Below, in pieces: positions 43,540 to 55,700 of a stretch of 64,000 nt of DNA; position 1 is the stretch's first letter, and each line of letters begins with the position of its first letter. The notes beneath the pieces were generated by a model. The model had not been told where the DNA came from. It saw only the letters and a program-made list of their open reading frames with translations, and searched no databases. Where the stretch lies: the NCBI GenBank assembly GCA_030054835.1, contig JASGVS010000010.1, positions 171,963-235,962 of the forward strand. Reading direction: 5' to 3'. The stretch is from UBA3910 sp002391465. Its GTDB lineage: Bacteria; Bacillota; Limnochordia; Darwinibacteriales; Darwinibacteriaceae. The translations under genes and the position numbers were made by a program.

Positions 43540-44367
43540 CTAAATATCAGTCACCATCCCATCGTAAGCGGGAGAAATGCCGTGGGGACTAAGCAGTTCT
43601 TCCAACTGAGCATGGTTCAGCCCACCGTGGGGAGAAAAATGGGAAGCTATAACTATAGAGCTGTCTGTCAGAAGTCCCAGTCTAGACAGCTCGGCCTTCG
43701 TTTCCATCACTTCAGGCACACCCATGTGCCCACCGCCACCTGGGCCGAGACCAAAGGTGGCGTCCAGTACAACGCAGTTAAGAATGGGCCCGGAGGCAAG
43801 GAAATCCCATGTTGCCTTGGGGAACCAGCCGGTATCTAAAGCGTAGAGGAGGGTTTTATCCCCCTGGGAGAAAAGGTAGATAAACGCATCACCGGCCATA
43901 TGATTGGCGAGGAGGGGCACAGCCGTTACTGTGCCCGCTTTTATTGCTTTAAATGGCTTCAGTTCATGGAAAACCACACCGAACTCGTTTAGGTCGGGCA
44001 GGACGGCAGTTAAACCTTGATATACAGACTCGCTGCCGTAGATGTACAGAACTCCCTGATCTTCCTTTCCCTCAGGGGGACGATTAAAGGAATCCCTCCG
44101 CATTTTTATCTCCGCCGGGTAGAAATGATCACTGTGGGCATGGGTGAAAAAGAGGTGCTCGAGTTTAGACCAATCCAGGTTTTGGCGGAGGGCTTGGGCG
44201 AAGGAGTCTGGAGGGAAATCGATTTTATGCTTTTCCCCCAGCAGTGCCCCAGATCTGGTGCGGATGTCTTTTCCCCCCAGTGTGCGAGCTTGCTGACAGA
44301 ATTTACAACCGCAGAACACCCCAGGCCATCCCTGGGAAGAGCCGCTGCCGAGAATAGTAAGGCGCAT
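43540..44367 (-). CDS. MBL-fold metallohydrolase, PhnP/PqqB-like
   Basis: A 275-residue metallo-beta-lactamase fold protein with the metal motif HAHSDHF and an N-terminal GSGSSQGWPG followed by CGCKFCQQAR, a Cys cluster resembling the structural zinc site of PhnP-type phosphodiesterases. Later motifs LLANHMAGDAFIY and VIASHFSPHGG supply further ligands. AGGAGGGGGAGAAA precedes the ATG. It lies 20 bp after the GH4 gene, so it may handle a phosphorylated or cyclic sugar by-product; that is guesswork. Confidence 0.82.
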   Translation of the reverse strand: MRLTILGSGSSQGWPGVFCGCKFCQQARTLGGKDIRTRSGALLGEKHKIDFPPDSFAQALRQNLDWSKLEHLFFTHAHSDHFYPAEIKMRRDSFNRPPEGKEDQGVLYIYGSESVYQGLTAVLPDLNEFGVVFHELKPFKAIKAGTVTAVPLLANHMAGDAFIYLFSQGDKTLLYALDTGWFPKATWDFLASGPILNCVVLDATFGLGPGGGGHMGVPEVMETKAELSRLGLLTDSSIVIASHFSPHGGLNHAQLEELLSPHGISPAYDGMVTDI

Positions 44368-44387
44368 TTTCTCCCCCTCCTACTCCG

Positions 44388-45689
44388 TTATCTCAACTCT
44401 ACGATATAATCCTTTTCCGCTTCGTACAGCTCGTCAAACATGGCCTTGATCTCACTTAAGGAGCATACCGCCGCTGTGAGCGGATCCACGATCAGAGCCT
44501 GCAGGGCAAGATCCCTATCCCGCTGGATGAACGCTTCCACTGCCAAATCAAAGAAGGCCATGTTCGTGGCGTTCAGGAGGGCCAACTGGGTAGGCAGGCG
44601 GCCGAAATAGGTTGGTTTAATGCCATTGCGATCCACTAAACAGGCAACTTCCACAATGCCGTCCTGGGGTAGGTTCTCGATTAACCCCGTATTCAGCACA
44701 TTGCCGTAAATTACGGTGGGCTTGTTGGTCAGGATCGCTTCGATGATAACAGCCGCGTATTCATAGCTTCTGCCCACTTCCAGTTCCTTATCTCCCGCAA
44801 CCAATTCCCTAATGGCCCGGTCCGTATCTGCCCGCCAGGTGGGCCAGTTATTGGCGTAAAAGCCTGTTTCCCCGGTGTAGCCGCCACCACAGTGCAGATC
44901 AATCAGTTCCTGTCTTTTGCGGTAATAGGGTATATATTCGGAGAAATGGCCGCTCGATTCGGTCACGAAATAACCTAGGTATTTCATGGCATCGAAGCGG
45001 ACCGGATCCTGAGCCAATATTTCCGGATCCTCTGCCCTTTCCCGCAGCCGCGGATACATATCCTCACCCTTGTACTCTAGCGTGGTAAACCAAGCCATGT
45101 GGTTGATTCCAGCGCAGTCCCACTTCAGCTCTTCATAGGGCACGTCTAAGTAGCCTGCGATCTGGCGGCTGGTACCCTGAACCGAATGGCAGAGGCCAAC
45201 AATGGGCAGCTCGCTCAGGCGGACTGTGGCCAGTGTAAGGGCGGACATGGGGTTGGTGTAGTTAAGGATGACGCTGTCCGGGGCAAGCTCTTCCACATCG
45301 CGCAAAATGTCAACCCAAGCGGGTAGGGTGCGCAGCGTTTTAAAAAGACCGCCCGGCCCAACCGTGTCCCCAATGCACTGCTTCACACCGTATTTGAGCG
45401 GAATTTCGTACTCCATCTTCACCGTTTCCAAGCCGTGCACTTCAATTTGGTTGATGATAAAATCCGAACCAGCAATAACTTCCCGCCGGTCGGTGGAGGC
45501 AATCACTTCCCAGTTCTTGCCCAGTTTGGTCATTACCATTTCTACCAGCTCTTTGGCTAAACCAAGGCGCTCCCCGTCGATATCCACCAGGGCGATAACT
45601 CCGTCCTCCAGGCCGGGAATCTGCAGTATATCACCTACTATGTGCCGGGTGAACATACTACCGGCACCGATAATCGAAATCTTAGTCAT
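44388..45689 (-). CDS. GH4 family glycosidase, alpha-galactosidase-type motif
   Basis: A 433-residue GH4 enzyme, NAD+ and Mn2+ dependent. Rossmann motif IIGAGSMFTRHIVGDI at the N-terminus, ILNYTNPMSALT, the metal-site segment GLCHSVQGTS and GINHMAWF. In GH4 the residues after the metal Cys track specificity: CHSV is linked with alpha-galactosidases, CHEV with alpha-glucosidases, CHGx with alpha-glucuronidases (from memory). ATG 45687-45689 follows AAGGGGG by 8 bases; a longer frame to 45764 runs into the terminator region. No signal peptide; cytoplasmic. Operon with the MBL gene. Confidence 0.9.
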   Translation of the reverse strand: MTKISIIGAGSMFTRHIVGDILQIPGLEDGVIALVDIDGERLGLAKELVEMVMTKLGKNWEVIASTDRREVIAGSDFIINQIEVHGLETVKMEYEIPLKYGVKQCIGDTVGPGGLFKTLRTLPAWVDILRDVEELAPDSVILNYTNPMSALTLATVRLSELPIVGLCHSVQGTSRQIAGYLDVPYEELKWDCAGINHMAWFTTLEYKGEDMYPRLRERAEDPEILAQDPVRFDAMKYLGYFVTESSGHFSEYIPYYRKRQELIDLHCGGGYTGETGFYANNWPTWRADTDRAIRELVAGDKELEVGRSYEYAAVIIEAILTNKPTVIYGNVLNTGLIENLPQDGIVEVACLVDRNGIKPTYFGRLPTQLALLNATNMAFFDLAVEAFIQRDRDLALQALIVDPLTAAVCSLSEIKAMFDELYEAEKDYIVELR

Positions 45690-45761
45690 TGTGCATACCC
45701 CCTTACCCTTCTCTTCTCTAAAAAGGGCAGCTATCCTGCGCATTGGGGGGATTTTGAGGGA

Positions 45762-45805
45762 CAAAAAGCAAGCCTACGGTCTTCCACCGCAGGCTTGCTC
45801 TTTTT
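45762..45805. terminator. terminator between the PorV-like and GH4 genes
   Basis: AGCAAGCCT / AGGCTTGCT 9-bp stem (45767-45799) flanked by A-run and T-run, so usable on both strands. On the minus strand it ends the PorV-like unit 18 bp after its stop. Confidence 0.85.
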
Positions 45806-45816
45806 CTTACGCATTG

Positions 45817-46695
45817 TTAGAACTCAAGGCGTAAGGACAATCTGTGTGAGTCGGGCAGTACCCTGTTGTACTGATAGGCGTAATCGATCTTGAAATCGGA
45901 AACGGCAAAGCCCGCTCCCAGAGTAAGGGATGTGTCATCGCCCAAAGCGGCCCCTGCCCTCAGGGCAATACCGCTCCTCAATGTGTATTCTGCCCCAAAT
46001 CTAGCACTGAAGTCTTGCTCTATCACTGCGTCCGCTGCCAGGAGCAGTTCGTCCATGGGCCTATAGGCCAACCCCAGACCGAAGGAGCGGTTGAATTCCG
46101 CCTCCGCTTCACTGGAGTATTTTACCTTGCCAAAGAGGTTTCTACCCACAAAGCCCACAGAACCCTTACCTTCCGGTAGAGTGTACAGAATGCCCAAGTC
46201 CGCGGTAAAACCACGGCCCTTGTTTTCGGGCAGATCCTGGCCGTAATACTTAAAACTGCCGCCTAGACTCAAACCATCTGTAATTGTCCGACCGTAGCCA
46301 AGCAGAAGGGCAGTCTCAGCCACACTAAAGGTGCCGATCTCATCACCGTATTCACCGGTTTCTTCTATACCTGACGCGCTGAGGCGCAGCATGCCTGCAC
46401 CAAAGTTCTGGTAGGCTGCTCCCAGCGTCAAGAAGTTGAGCGCCCCGTACTGATTGGTGTAAAGCGATACCAGGCTGAAGCGGTCAATCTGCCCTAAGCC
46501 AGCCGGGTTGTAGTATATAACGGAAGCATCTTCTGCCACCGCGATATGGGCTCCGCCCATGCCAAGCGCCCGCGCTCCCATGCCAAGCCCCATTATTTCC
46601 GCCGTGTAACCGCTGCCGCCATTGGCTGCAGCATTTGCCGCAAGGAGTACGACCAGAAGCAGGGTCAGCGCAAGCACATGTTTTCTGATTGCCAT
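45817..46695 (-). CDS. PorV/PorQ-like outer-membrane beta-barrel protein
   Basis: A 292-residue outer-membrane protein: signal peptide 1-24 (ALTLLLVVLLAANAAA), then the family opening GLGMGARALGMGGAHIAVAEDAS with VIYYNPAGLGQ, then about a dozen amphipathic strands, ending SLRLEF with a terminal Phe as in BAM substrates. PorV and PorQ (UPF0164-like) proteins carry or anchor T9SS cargo in Bacteroidetes. It lies 97 bp after the gene for the giant subtilase, whose C-terminus looks like a T9SS sorting domain, which hints at a working pair. AGGAGGGG precedes the ATG. Alternative: a general FadL-related porin. Confidence 0.82.
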   Translation of the reverse strand: MAIRKHVLALTLLLVVLLAANAAANGGSGYTAEIMGLGMGARALGMGGAHIAVAEDASVIYYNPAGLGQIDRFSLVSLYTNQYGALNFLTLGAAYQNFGAGMLRLSASGIEETGEYGDEIGTFSVAETALLLGYGRTITDGLSLGGSFKYYGQDLPENKGRGFTADLGILYTLPEGKGSVGFVGRNLFGKVKYSSEAEAEFNRSFGLGLAYRPMDELLLAADAVIEQDFSARFGAEYTLRSGIALRAGAALGDDTSLTLGAGFAVSDFKIDYAYQYNRVLPDSHRLSLRLEF

Positions 46696-46752
46696 TCTTT
46701 TCCCCTCCTAAATGTTTGCGTGTGCGTATCCATTTCAGCCAAGATGGGGGAA

Positions 46753-46780
46753 GCATGGGCTGCCCCACGACAGCCCATGC
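46753..46780 (-). promoter_or_regulatory. strong hairpin between the giant protease and PorV-like genes
   Basis: Perfect 10-bp stem GCATGGGCTG / CAGCCCATGC with an 8-base loop, no T-run. It may protect or process the mRNA so the PorV-like gene is expressed differently from the 9.3-kb gene before it. Confidence 0.55.
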
Positions 46781-46792
46781 GGCCCGTTGTTT

Positions 46793-49700
46793 TTACCTAT
46801 TCACCACAAGCCGTCCCAGTTCGGAACGCTCGCCTCCGCTGACCACGAAGTAGAGGTAGATGCCGTTAGCTAACGGCCTGCCGTTTGCTTCGAGGTTCCA
46901 GTCGTGGGCATTGAGTGCTGCCGCCAGCTCTGCTGTGTAGACCAGCTTACCGGCAACGGTGTAGACGTACAGTGTCCCGTCTTCGGGCAGATCGTAGTAG
47001 AAAGTAACTGCAGCTGATGTTGGGTTGGGTGCAGCCACTACTGTGCGGCTCAGCTTAGCCACAACGAACTCCAGGCTGGTGGCAGAGCCGGTGGCGCCGT
47101 CCGGGTCAGCAGCGGTTACCTGCAGCTGATACCTACCGCCCTGGGGCACCTGGGAACTATCCCAGAGGTATTCCCCGGTGTTGGCCAGGTTGGTGGCAAT
47201 GAGCTGCCATTCATCGCTGTCTGCCCCTTTGTATTGTAGTGTGATCTTGAGACTTTCTGCTTCATCGTCCGGGTCCACTGCAATCCACTGCACAATCTCC
47301 TTGCCCGTCAATACATCGCCTGCCAGCGGTTTAATAACTTCCACCGTAGGCGGCAGATTGACGTAGATCACTTCGATCTCCTGTTCTGTCTGGGCGGCTG
47401 TGCCGTTTTCATCAATTACTGTCAGCTTCACTGTGTAAACGCCGGGGGCGCTGTAGCTGTGCTGCGGACTCCATTCGCTGCTGGTAGTATCGTCGCCAAA
47501 CTCCCAGAAGCAGGCTGTGATCTCACCGTCATCCCTGGATTCGTTGACAAAGCTGATTGTTTCCCCAACGCCCGGTTCCGCTGGGCTGAAGCTGAATTTG
47601 GCAATTGGCGGTGCATTGACTACTGCGACGGTACGGACAGTCTCTGCAGTCAAGCCTCCGTTGTCAGTGACCACGAGCTTAACTTCAAATTCACCCAGTT
47701 CTGCGAAGATGTGCTCGGGATTCTGCTCACTGCTCACCGTTCCATCGCCGAAGTCCCAAGCCCAGACGGCAATCCAGCCATCATCAGTGGATTCGTCGAC
47801 AAACTTCACCGCATCCCACCTGGTGGCAGGTGAAGGAGTGAAGCTGAATTTAGCGGTGGGTGCGTTGTTGATGATCGTGAACTCTGCTGTGACAAACTCA
47901 TGGTAGGCGCCGGCTGGATCCGTTACCCTCGCTTTGAGGCGGAAGGTATCGCCTGCTTCACCCACTGCATTGCAGTTCCACTCAAAGGAACCGGTGTTGG
48001 CCAAGCCAGCTGCGATTTCGTGCCACTCTTCCCCGTCTCTGCTCCAAGCCAGATCAATTACCAGTTCTTCTGCCTCGTGATCGGGATCTGCAGTTACCCA
48101 GGTAATCTCGATCAAGCCATTGAGTTCGGCTCCGCCCACAGGTGCTGTAATTTCCACCTGCGGTGCAGCGTTGACGGTGAGCGCAACCGGGATCTGGGCA
48201 AAGGGCCGGAATGGATCGTTGGCCGCTACATAGAGGTTGAGCAGATACTGGCCGTACGCAGCCTGTTCAGAACCGAACGTAACGACCACATCCTGCGATC
48301 CTCCCTCTACGAGCATGCCCGCTGCCGGATTTACATTCAAGAGTGAGCCAACCGGACTGAAGTGAATGGCAAGGCCATCTTCGATGTAAGGTGCGTTGTA
48401 TACTACCTGCAGGCCGTCCGTACCCCGGGCGTTTTCAATACCCACTGTGGCACTGTTCAGATCACCGTTCATCGTCAGATACTGGTAGACGATGGTGCCA
48501 TCGGGATAGAGAATTACCTGGAAGCTGTAGGATTCAGAACCCAGCCATTTGGAGACTCCCTTGTACTCTACGATGAAGCGGTTAGCTTCTTGGTCGTTGT
48601 AGAAGTACACATCCCCATTGGAACTAGGATCCAAGTCATCCCAGAACACTGCCAACAGGTCATTTGGTTCACTGGGCTCCGGTATGGGTGTATTGGTCCA
48701 AACGGAACCGGTCCAGTTTCCAAAGGTGAGGTAGCCGTTGGAGCCAATGCCCACCTTGGTCTTGAACTCACCGTAGAACGGGAAGGCAAAGGGCAGTGCC
48801 ACATCGACTACAGACTCGTCAGACAAGTACAGTTTTGTACCTACCTCGCTGATTTCTACCCAGTCAAAACTGGGTCCGAAGTCATCTTTGCTGTCCATCC
48901 AGATGTAACCAAACTGATCGGGACCGCCTGACCCTGCCCCGGCGTAGCCTTTGGGCTCGGAGGCGTAGTCGCCTTTGACCGGTTCGGAATCGCGATACTC
49001 AAGCCACTCCGGACTTTCAGCAAAGCTGGGAGCTACCGTAATCAGGAAGTCCATGGGTGCAGCACCCATATTGCTTACCGTCAGGTAGTCCTGCTTAACT
49101 TCGCCTACTTGAATTGTTTTTTCGAACGCTTCAGGATAAATGCCCAGTACAGGCAGCCATTTCACTGTCACGTCTACCTCTGCGGTAACCACAACCCCAT
49201 TGGCATCCACTACCGTAAAGACGGCTGTGTACTCGCCCACCTCAACGTAGGTGTGCTCAGCTTCAAGGGCATGGACCTGCTCGCTGCCATCACCGAAATC
49301 CCACCAGAAATCGGTAATTTCAGCTGCCCCTGCTTCAACCGCAGCTGCAAAGGTTACGTTCAGAGGCGGTTCACCAATCTGGGACTCTGGCGTGATCTCT
49401 GTAATGGACGGACCGGGCTCGATGTTGACGATCAAGTCGACATAGAGATAGGCGTTGTAAGGATCGTTGGTCTTAATGGCCAGATGCTGCTTAACCACTT
49501 CGCCCGGTTTGCCCAGCTCAGCTGCGTCGATGCTGATCTCCAGTTCAGCCGTTTCGCCCGCTGCAATGGTGCCCCTATTCGGATTCACTTCAATTCCTTG
49601 GGCCAAGGGCATCTCGGTACTTACCAAGTACATCATGAAGTCTTTCATGGAAGAGGCCCACAGGTTGCCATCCCGGTGAACTGTCAAGCCAGCTCCGCTG

Positions 49701-52700
49701 TAATCCATACCAGCCGGATGGGGGAACTGATAGACAATTTCCAGTGCCTCCAGATCCAAACCGTAGATCATGTCGGGTGCAGCGTTACTGCTCACCCACA
49801 GCATACCGGCGGGATGCCAGGCCAAGCCTGCGATGCCCACTGGCAGAGAGTAAGCTTGAATTACCGCACCTGGGTTGGAATGACTCGGTCCGTAGATGTG
49901 GTAGATGATGTCTTCATTCCAACCGCCCACGAAGAAGGTGTCGGTGGCTGCGTCGTAGGCCAAGCCTCGCTGGGATACGGAAGTCCAGGGGCCGGTGGTA
50001 ATGGACATAACCACCTGTCCTGTCTCCACATCCAGGGCGTAAATGCCGTTGTCGCCGCCAACATTGACCTGCCACATCAGGTTGCGGTTGGAGTCATACG
50101 CCATGTCACCGGGCCATGCCCCTGCCCACGGCGTAGCAAAGACTGTACCTGTATGGCTACCCGAGGTGGTGATCAGATGGTCGTTCACCATGGCCGGATC
50201 GGAAATCCAGATCTGCTCCGTATCGAAACCTACACCCCAGGGTGTGTCAATTTCCAGAGGTACTTCCCAAGCTGCAAGCACGTCACCTACCGCATTGGGT
50301 TCAACCGCAGCTTTTAGCTGGGCCACAAGCTCTGGATCAACCGCTGCGTACAATCCCTGGGCATTGGATGCCAGCCCATCAGAGACTGTACCGATGCGTT
50401 TGGGCAGTACTACCAGGGGAGCAGACCCGCTGGACACTTTCACTTCGAAATCGAGAGCTGCATTACCATCCTCGTTACCGAGCACAACCGTTTTCGTGGT
50501 CTTGCCCGTAATGGGTAGTGTAACCTCGATTACGCTGGGTTCAATGGTTGCTTTGGGCAGCCATTTCACTTCTATCTCAACACTCATTTCAGCTGTGCTG
50601 CCGTTTGCGTCCTCTACCGAGAAGGTTGCTGTATAGACGCCGGGTGCGGTGTAGACATGGGTTGTATTCGCTTCAGAGGAGAAACTGCCGTCACCGAAGT
50701 CCCAGCCACTTGCGATAATTGCTGCGTCGCCTGCAATGTACTCAGCCAGGAAGGCAACTTCGAGGGGAGGCTCACCGAAGTCCGGTGCTGCACTTACCTC
50801 GATTATTTCCGGTCCAGCCGCAATGGTGGCTGTGACGGGAATGATAATTAACGGGTTTTCAAAGTCATTGGTGGCCAGCACCACACTGCCTGTGTAAACA
50901 CCGGCACCAAGCTCGGCAGCATCGATTGTAACCTTAATCAGTTCAGAACCGCCGGCCGGAATTTCACCCTCCATGGGTTCCCAACTGAGCCAGTCACTGC
51001 CGATGGCACCAAGGCCCGTTTCGAGCAGATACATCCTGCCTTCGCCCCATCCGGAGACCCACAGGTTGCCGTCCCGATCGAACTCACAGCCGACACCCAT
51101 GTATTCACCACCGGCAGGATGGGGGAATTGGGCCAGTACAGCGTGGGAAGTGGCATCTACGAAGTAGATCATATCCGGTGATGCGTTGTTGGTCACAACG
51201 AGTACGTCAGCCTTGGGGTGGTAGGCCAGGCCTGCAATGCTCACTGGCATATCCCAGGATTCGATTACCTGACCGGGGTTATCCCAGCTTTCACCCTTGA
51301 TTTTGTAGATAATGTCTTCGTTCCAGCCACCGATGTAGAACGTGTCGTCGTTGGCGTTGTAGGCAAGACCCCTCTGGGAGATGGAAGTCCAAGGCGAACC
51401 GCTGATGGAGCCAACAACAGTACCTGTTGCCGGGTCAATCTTGTAGATTGCGTTATCGCCGCCCACATTTACCTGCCAAATATGGCTGCCGTCAAAGGCC
51501 ATATCACCGGACCAGGAGCCGCCGAAGTTGGCAACCCAAGATCTGCCGGTGTACGTACCGTCTGCGGTCACCACATAGTCCACGGTGGGATCGACCACAA
51601 CATCGCCCAGGACCAACTCATTACTGGTCAAGATGGTACCTACACCCCACACATCGTTGACGGGAGAAGACACATACCAGCTGTCAAGGACCGAACCTAC
51701 ATCATCGGGCAGCCATGCGGATCTTTCCGGATTTAGGTTCGCTTCGTACAATCCAACAGCGGTCTTGGCGTTGGGGTCTTTCACGTCTGCTGGCTGAACA
51801 ATCCTCTCCAGCAGAGGTACCTGGCTGGCCGTTTCGCCCATGCCAAAGAGAAGTGTACCGGTGCCCACGTTGCTGAGGATGATTGTATCCTGCGCAGTTT
51901 GACCCTGTCCTAAGGCGAAGTCGAGCTGTTTCGGCTGCCACTGGGCAGAGGCGGGCTCCCGTACCGTCACATTCACCTGTGCGGAAGCTTGGTAGCCGTC
52001 GTTGTCAACTACCGTAAAGACAGCCACAAACTCCCCTTCCCTGGCATAGGTATGCTCAGCCGTAAAGGCGTGGACTGGATCGCTGCCGTCGCCGAAATCC
52101 CACCATTTATCTGCGATCTGACCGTCCGGATCATGGGCCGCTCCCACAAAGGAAAAGACTGTGGACATGGGGCCTGTCTGGGGATTTACGCCGCAGGCTG
52201 TGATCACAGGGGCCGCGTTGGGCAGGACTTCTACCTGTACCGGCACTATGGTGCGGGGGGTGCGGATGTCATTGGTGTTCATGACGATAGCGCCTTCCAG
52301 TTCACCTGTGCCGATCTCGCCCAGGTTGATCCTAACGTTCACAGCGGCACTCTCGCCCGGCTCCAGAACCAAGGTAGAGGGTTCTACAGTAAGCCAGGTG
52401 AAGAGGTTGAACTGAATTGCCAAACCATCATGCACATAACCTGCTTGGTTGTAAAGAACTTCTAAGCCATCGCTGCCGTCTGCGTTTTCAATACCGATCG
52501 TTCCTTGGTTTATATAGCCCGGGGTAAACTCCATATCCTTGTACTGATAAACGATGGTGCCATCGGCATAGAGCATCGCTTGGAATGTATAGGATCCGTT
52601 CTGGTAGTAACGGGGCAGTTCTTTCCATTCCACGATAAAGCGTTCGTTGGCCTCATCGTAGTAATAGAAGACGCCGCCGGTGGCAGGTGCATAAGGCGGA

Positions 52701-55700
52701 TTCAAGTCATCCCAGTAAACCGCCAACAGATCATTGGGATCTGCAGCGTTGGGAATGAACGAGTTCTGCCAAACATTGCCCCTGGTACCGAAGGTGAGGT
52801 ATCCGTCGGAGCAGATCCGGATCTCTGTTTTCAGATCCCCGTAGAAGGGGAATTCAAAGGGAAGATCCATAACCAACGAATCATCACCGGAGAGGGGCAG
52901 TCTTGTGCCGATCTCGCTGATCTCTACCCACTCAAAGGTAGGCCCGCCAGGCTGATTCGAATCTACCCAGAGATAGCCAAAGCCATCCGGTCCACCTGCT
53001 GCCAGCGGTTGAACCGCGTCAGCGAAGTCACCGGTCGTAACCGCTTCTATCTCCATCTCCAGCGCGGCTTCACCCACATTGGTAACGGTAACAACTGCCC
53101 ACTCTTCCCGATGTGCCCTCAGTGCACGCCGGATCGAGGTGGGCTCTACCGACACCTCAGGCAGATCCTGCACCACAATTTGGACACTTGCTTCAGCAGT
53201 TAGGCCATCGTCGTCTGTAATAGTTAAAGTGGCGGTGTATTCTCCCTCTACCGTGTAGGTGTAAATGGGTGCCAGCGTGTCCCTTACCAGGGGGCTGCCG
53301 TCACCGAAGTCCCACACCACTTCAACGATTTCACCATCCACATCGTAGACGTCAGCGCTGAAGTTGACGGTGAGAGGTGCACTGCCTGCCCACGGATCAG
53401 CTGAAATGGAGCGGATCGTGGGTGGAATGATTGACTTTGCGAACATAAATGTTTCCACATCTACCACAGGGTTGGCCGGATCATTGCTCATGATCTTAAT
53501 TGTTGCCTGCCAGGTTCCCTGGGACAGGTTGTGGGCCGCAAAGGTTGCTGTTAACAGATCTGAGTCTTGGGGAGCAACTACTCCTCCATACTTGTCAAGG
53601 ATGAGCCAGCCAGGCACAAAGAAGACAGCCATGTCATCATGGACGTAGTCCTCCTTGTAGGCCAGTTGCAGACCGATTGTTCCGTCTGCATTCTCAATGC
53701 CCACAGAAGCGTCGTTCGCCCAGCCTCCCAGCATCTGTTCGTAGCGGTAAGTGATCAAACCACTAGGTTCCAAAATGACCTGGAAGGTGTACGCTCCACC
53801 GTGGGAATAGCGGGGTACATTCTGGTACTGCACCACGAATTTCTCCCCATCACCGTAGTAGAACACCCTGCCGTTATCATTTTGCGGCTCCAGGTCACAC
53901 CAGAAGGGAGCGATCAGAGCGTTGGGCTCCCTAGTATCGGGAATGGGATGGGGGCTCCAGGTGGTACCTGTGTCGCCAAAGGTCAAATAACCATTGGAAG
54001 AAATGCGGACCGAGTTTTTCAAATCCCCGTAAAATGGGAACTCAAAGGGGAGATCCACAACGGAGCTGTCATCTCCGCCTAGGATGAGCCTCGTTCCGAT
54101 TTCACTAATGTCTTCCCACTCGGGCAGGGCCACTCCCGGCTCGTCGCTGTCCCACCAGAAATACCCGTACTCATCGGGCCCACCCGAACCCAGCGGAGTA
54201 ACCCTTCCGGAAGTATCCATCCTGCCAACCAGTTGAACTGCTGCTGTATAGGTCAGTTCACCTAAGCCGACGTTTTGGATCTCAATGGTGTAGTCTTCAG
54301 TTTCGCCCCATTGGAGCCAAGTGTGGATTTCGGTCGGATCCACCTCAATTTCAGGCGGATAAAAGACCCGGATGGTGATGGAAGCTGTCGCTTCAACGCC
54401 CTCTTCGTCGACAACGTGGAATGTGGCGTTGTAATCGCCCAGCTCCTCGTAAATATGAACCGTCTCAAACTCGTGTACCGGATCGCTACCGTCACCGAAG
54501 TCCCACCAATAGTCCACGATTTCACCCGCTGCTGTCGTAGCCGCGGCAGTGAAAGCCACTTCCAAGGGAGGCGGACCGAAACTTGGTTCCGCATTGATGG
54601 AGGTGATTACCGGTCCAACAATCTGCATCATGGCATTGGCCAGATTGAGCCTGCCGCCGGTGCTCACAGTACCTTGATAGATTGGCTTAACATCTACCGA
54701 GCGTAGGATGGCATCCCTGATCGTGAGCTCATTGGGATCCATTTCCGCTGTCCGGTACAACGGCAGATTGGGTCTCAACGAATGGAGAAGCGCTGCCGAG
54801 CCGGCCACGTGCGGCGAAGCCATGGAAGTGCCGTAGAAATAGGCGTAGACCGCAGTGGGCTCAACCGGTACCGGATCGGGTGGAATGGTGGACAGAATGT
54901 AACCACCGGGTGCATACAGATCCACTGTTTCCGGTCCCCAGCAGGTGCTCCACCAGCCTGGGTAATTCACAGGCTCTTCATTCTGCATCATGGCCGCTAC
55001 CGAAATAATGTTGGGAGCGTCGTAGCTGGCAGGGTAATGGGGGTCTATGTCCGTGTTGTCCCCAGTGTTACCTGCTGCACAGACCACAACGGCGCCTGTG
55101 GCTTCAATTGTATCCCTGAGGCTTTGGTTGTATCCGCCGCCGCCCCAGCTGCAGTTGATTACCTTTGCCCCCTTTTCAGCCGCGTATTGAAGGGCCAAAA
55201 TGGCGTCGCTGGTGTAACCTCCATCACCGCCGATGAACTTCAAGGCGATGATCTGGATGTCCCAGTTAATCCCGGCTACACCCATTCCGTTGTCGCTCAG
55301 CGCACCAATTGTGCCCGCAACGTGGGTTCCGTGTTCATCATTGAGGTACCCATAGCGGTCTCGGTCGGTGGGGTCAAAGACCTGGTTGCTGCCGTTATGG
55401 AAGTTCCAGCCCCAAAAGTCGTCGATGTAGCCGTTGCCGTCATCGTCAACACCGGGCGTCCCGCCCATCTCGGCCTCGTTGATCCAGATGTGATCGGCCA
55501 AGTCCGGATGATCGATGTAAATGCCGGTGTCAATAACCGCTACAACCACTTCGCCTGAACCGGTATGCATGGCCCAGGCTTCCGGAGCGTCAATGTCCGC
55601 ATCGTCCACCGGAATGCCCAGCATCTCCGGGTCAATGTCCGTTACCCCTTCATTGTGCAGCCCCCACATCCGATCGAAGTAAGTGTCGTTGGGGAACAGG

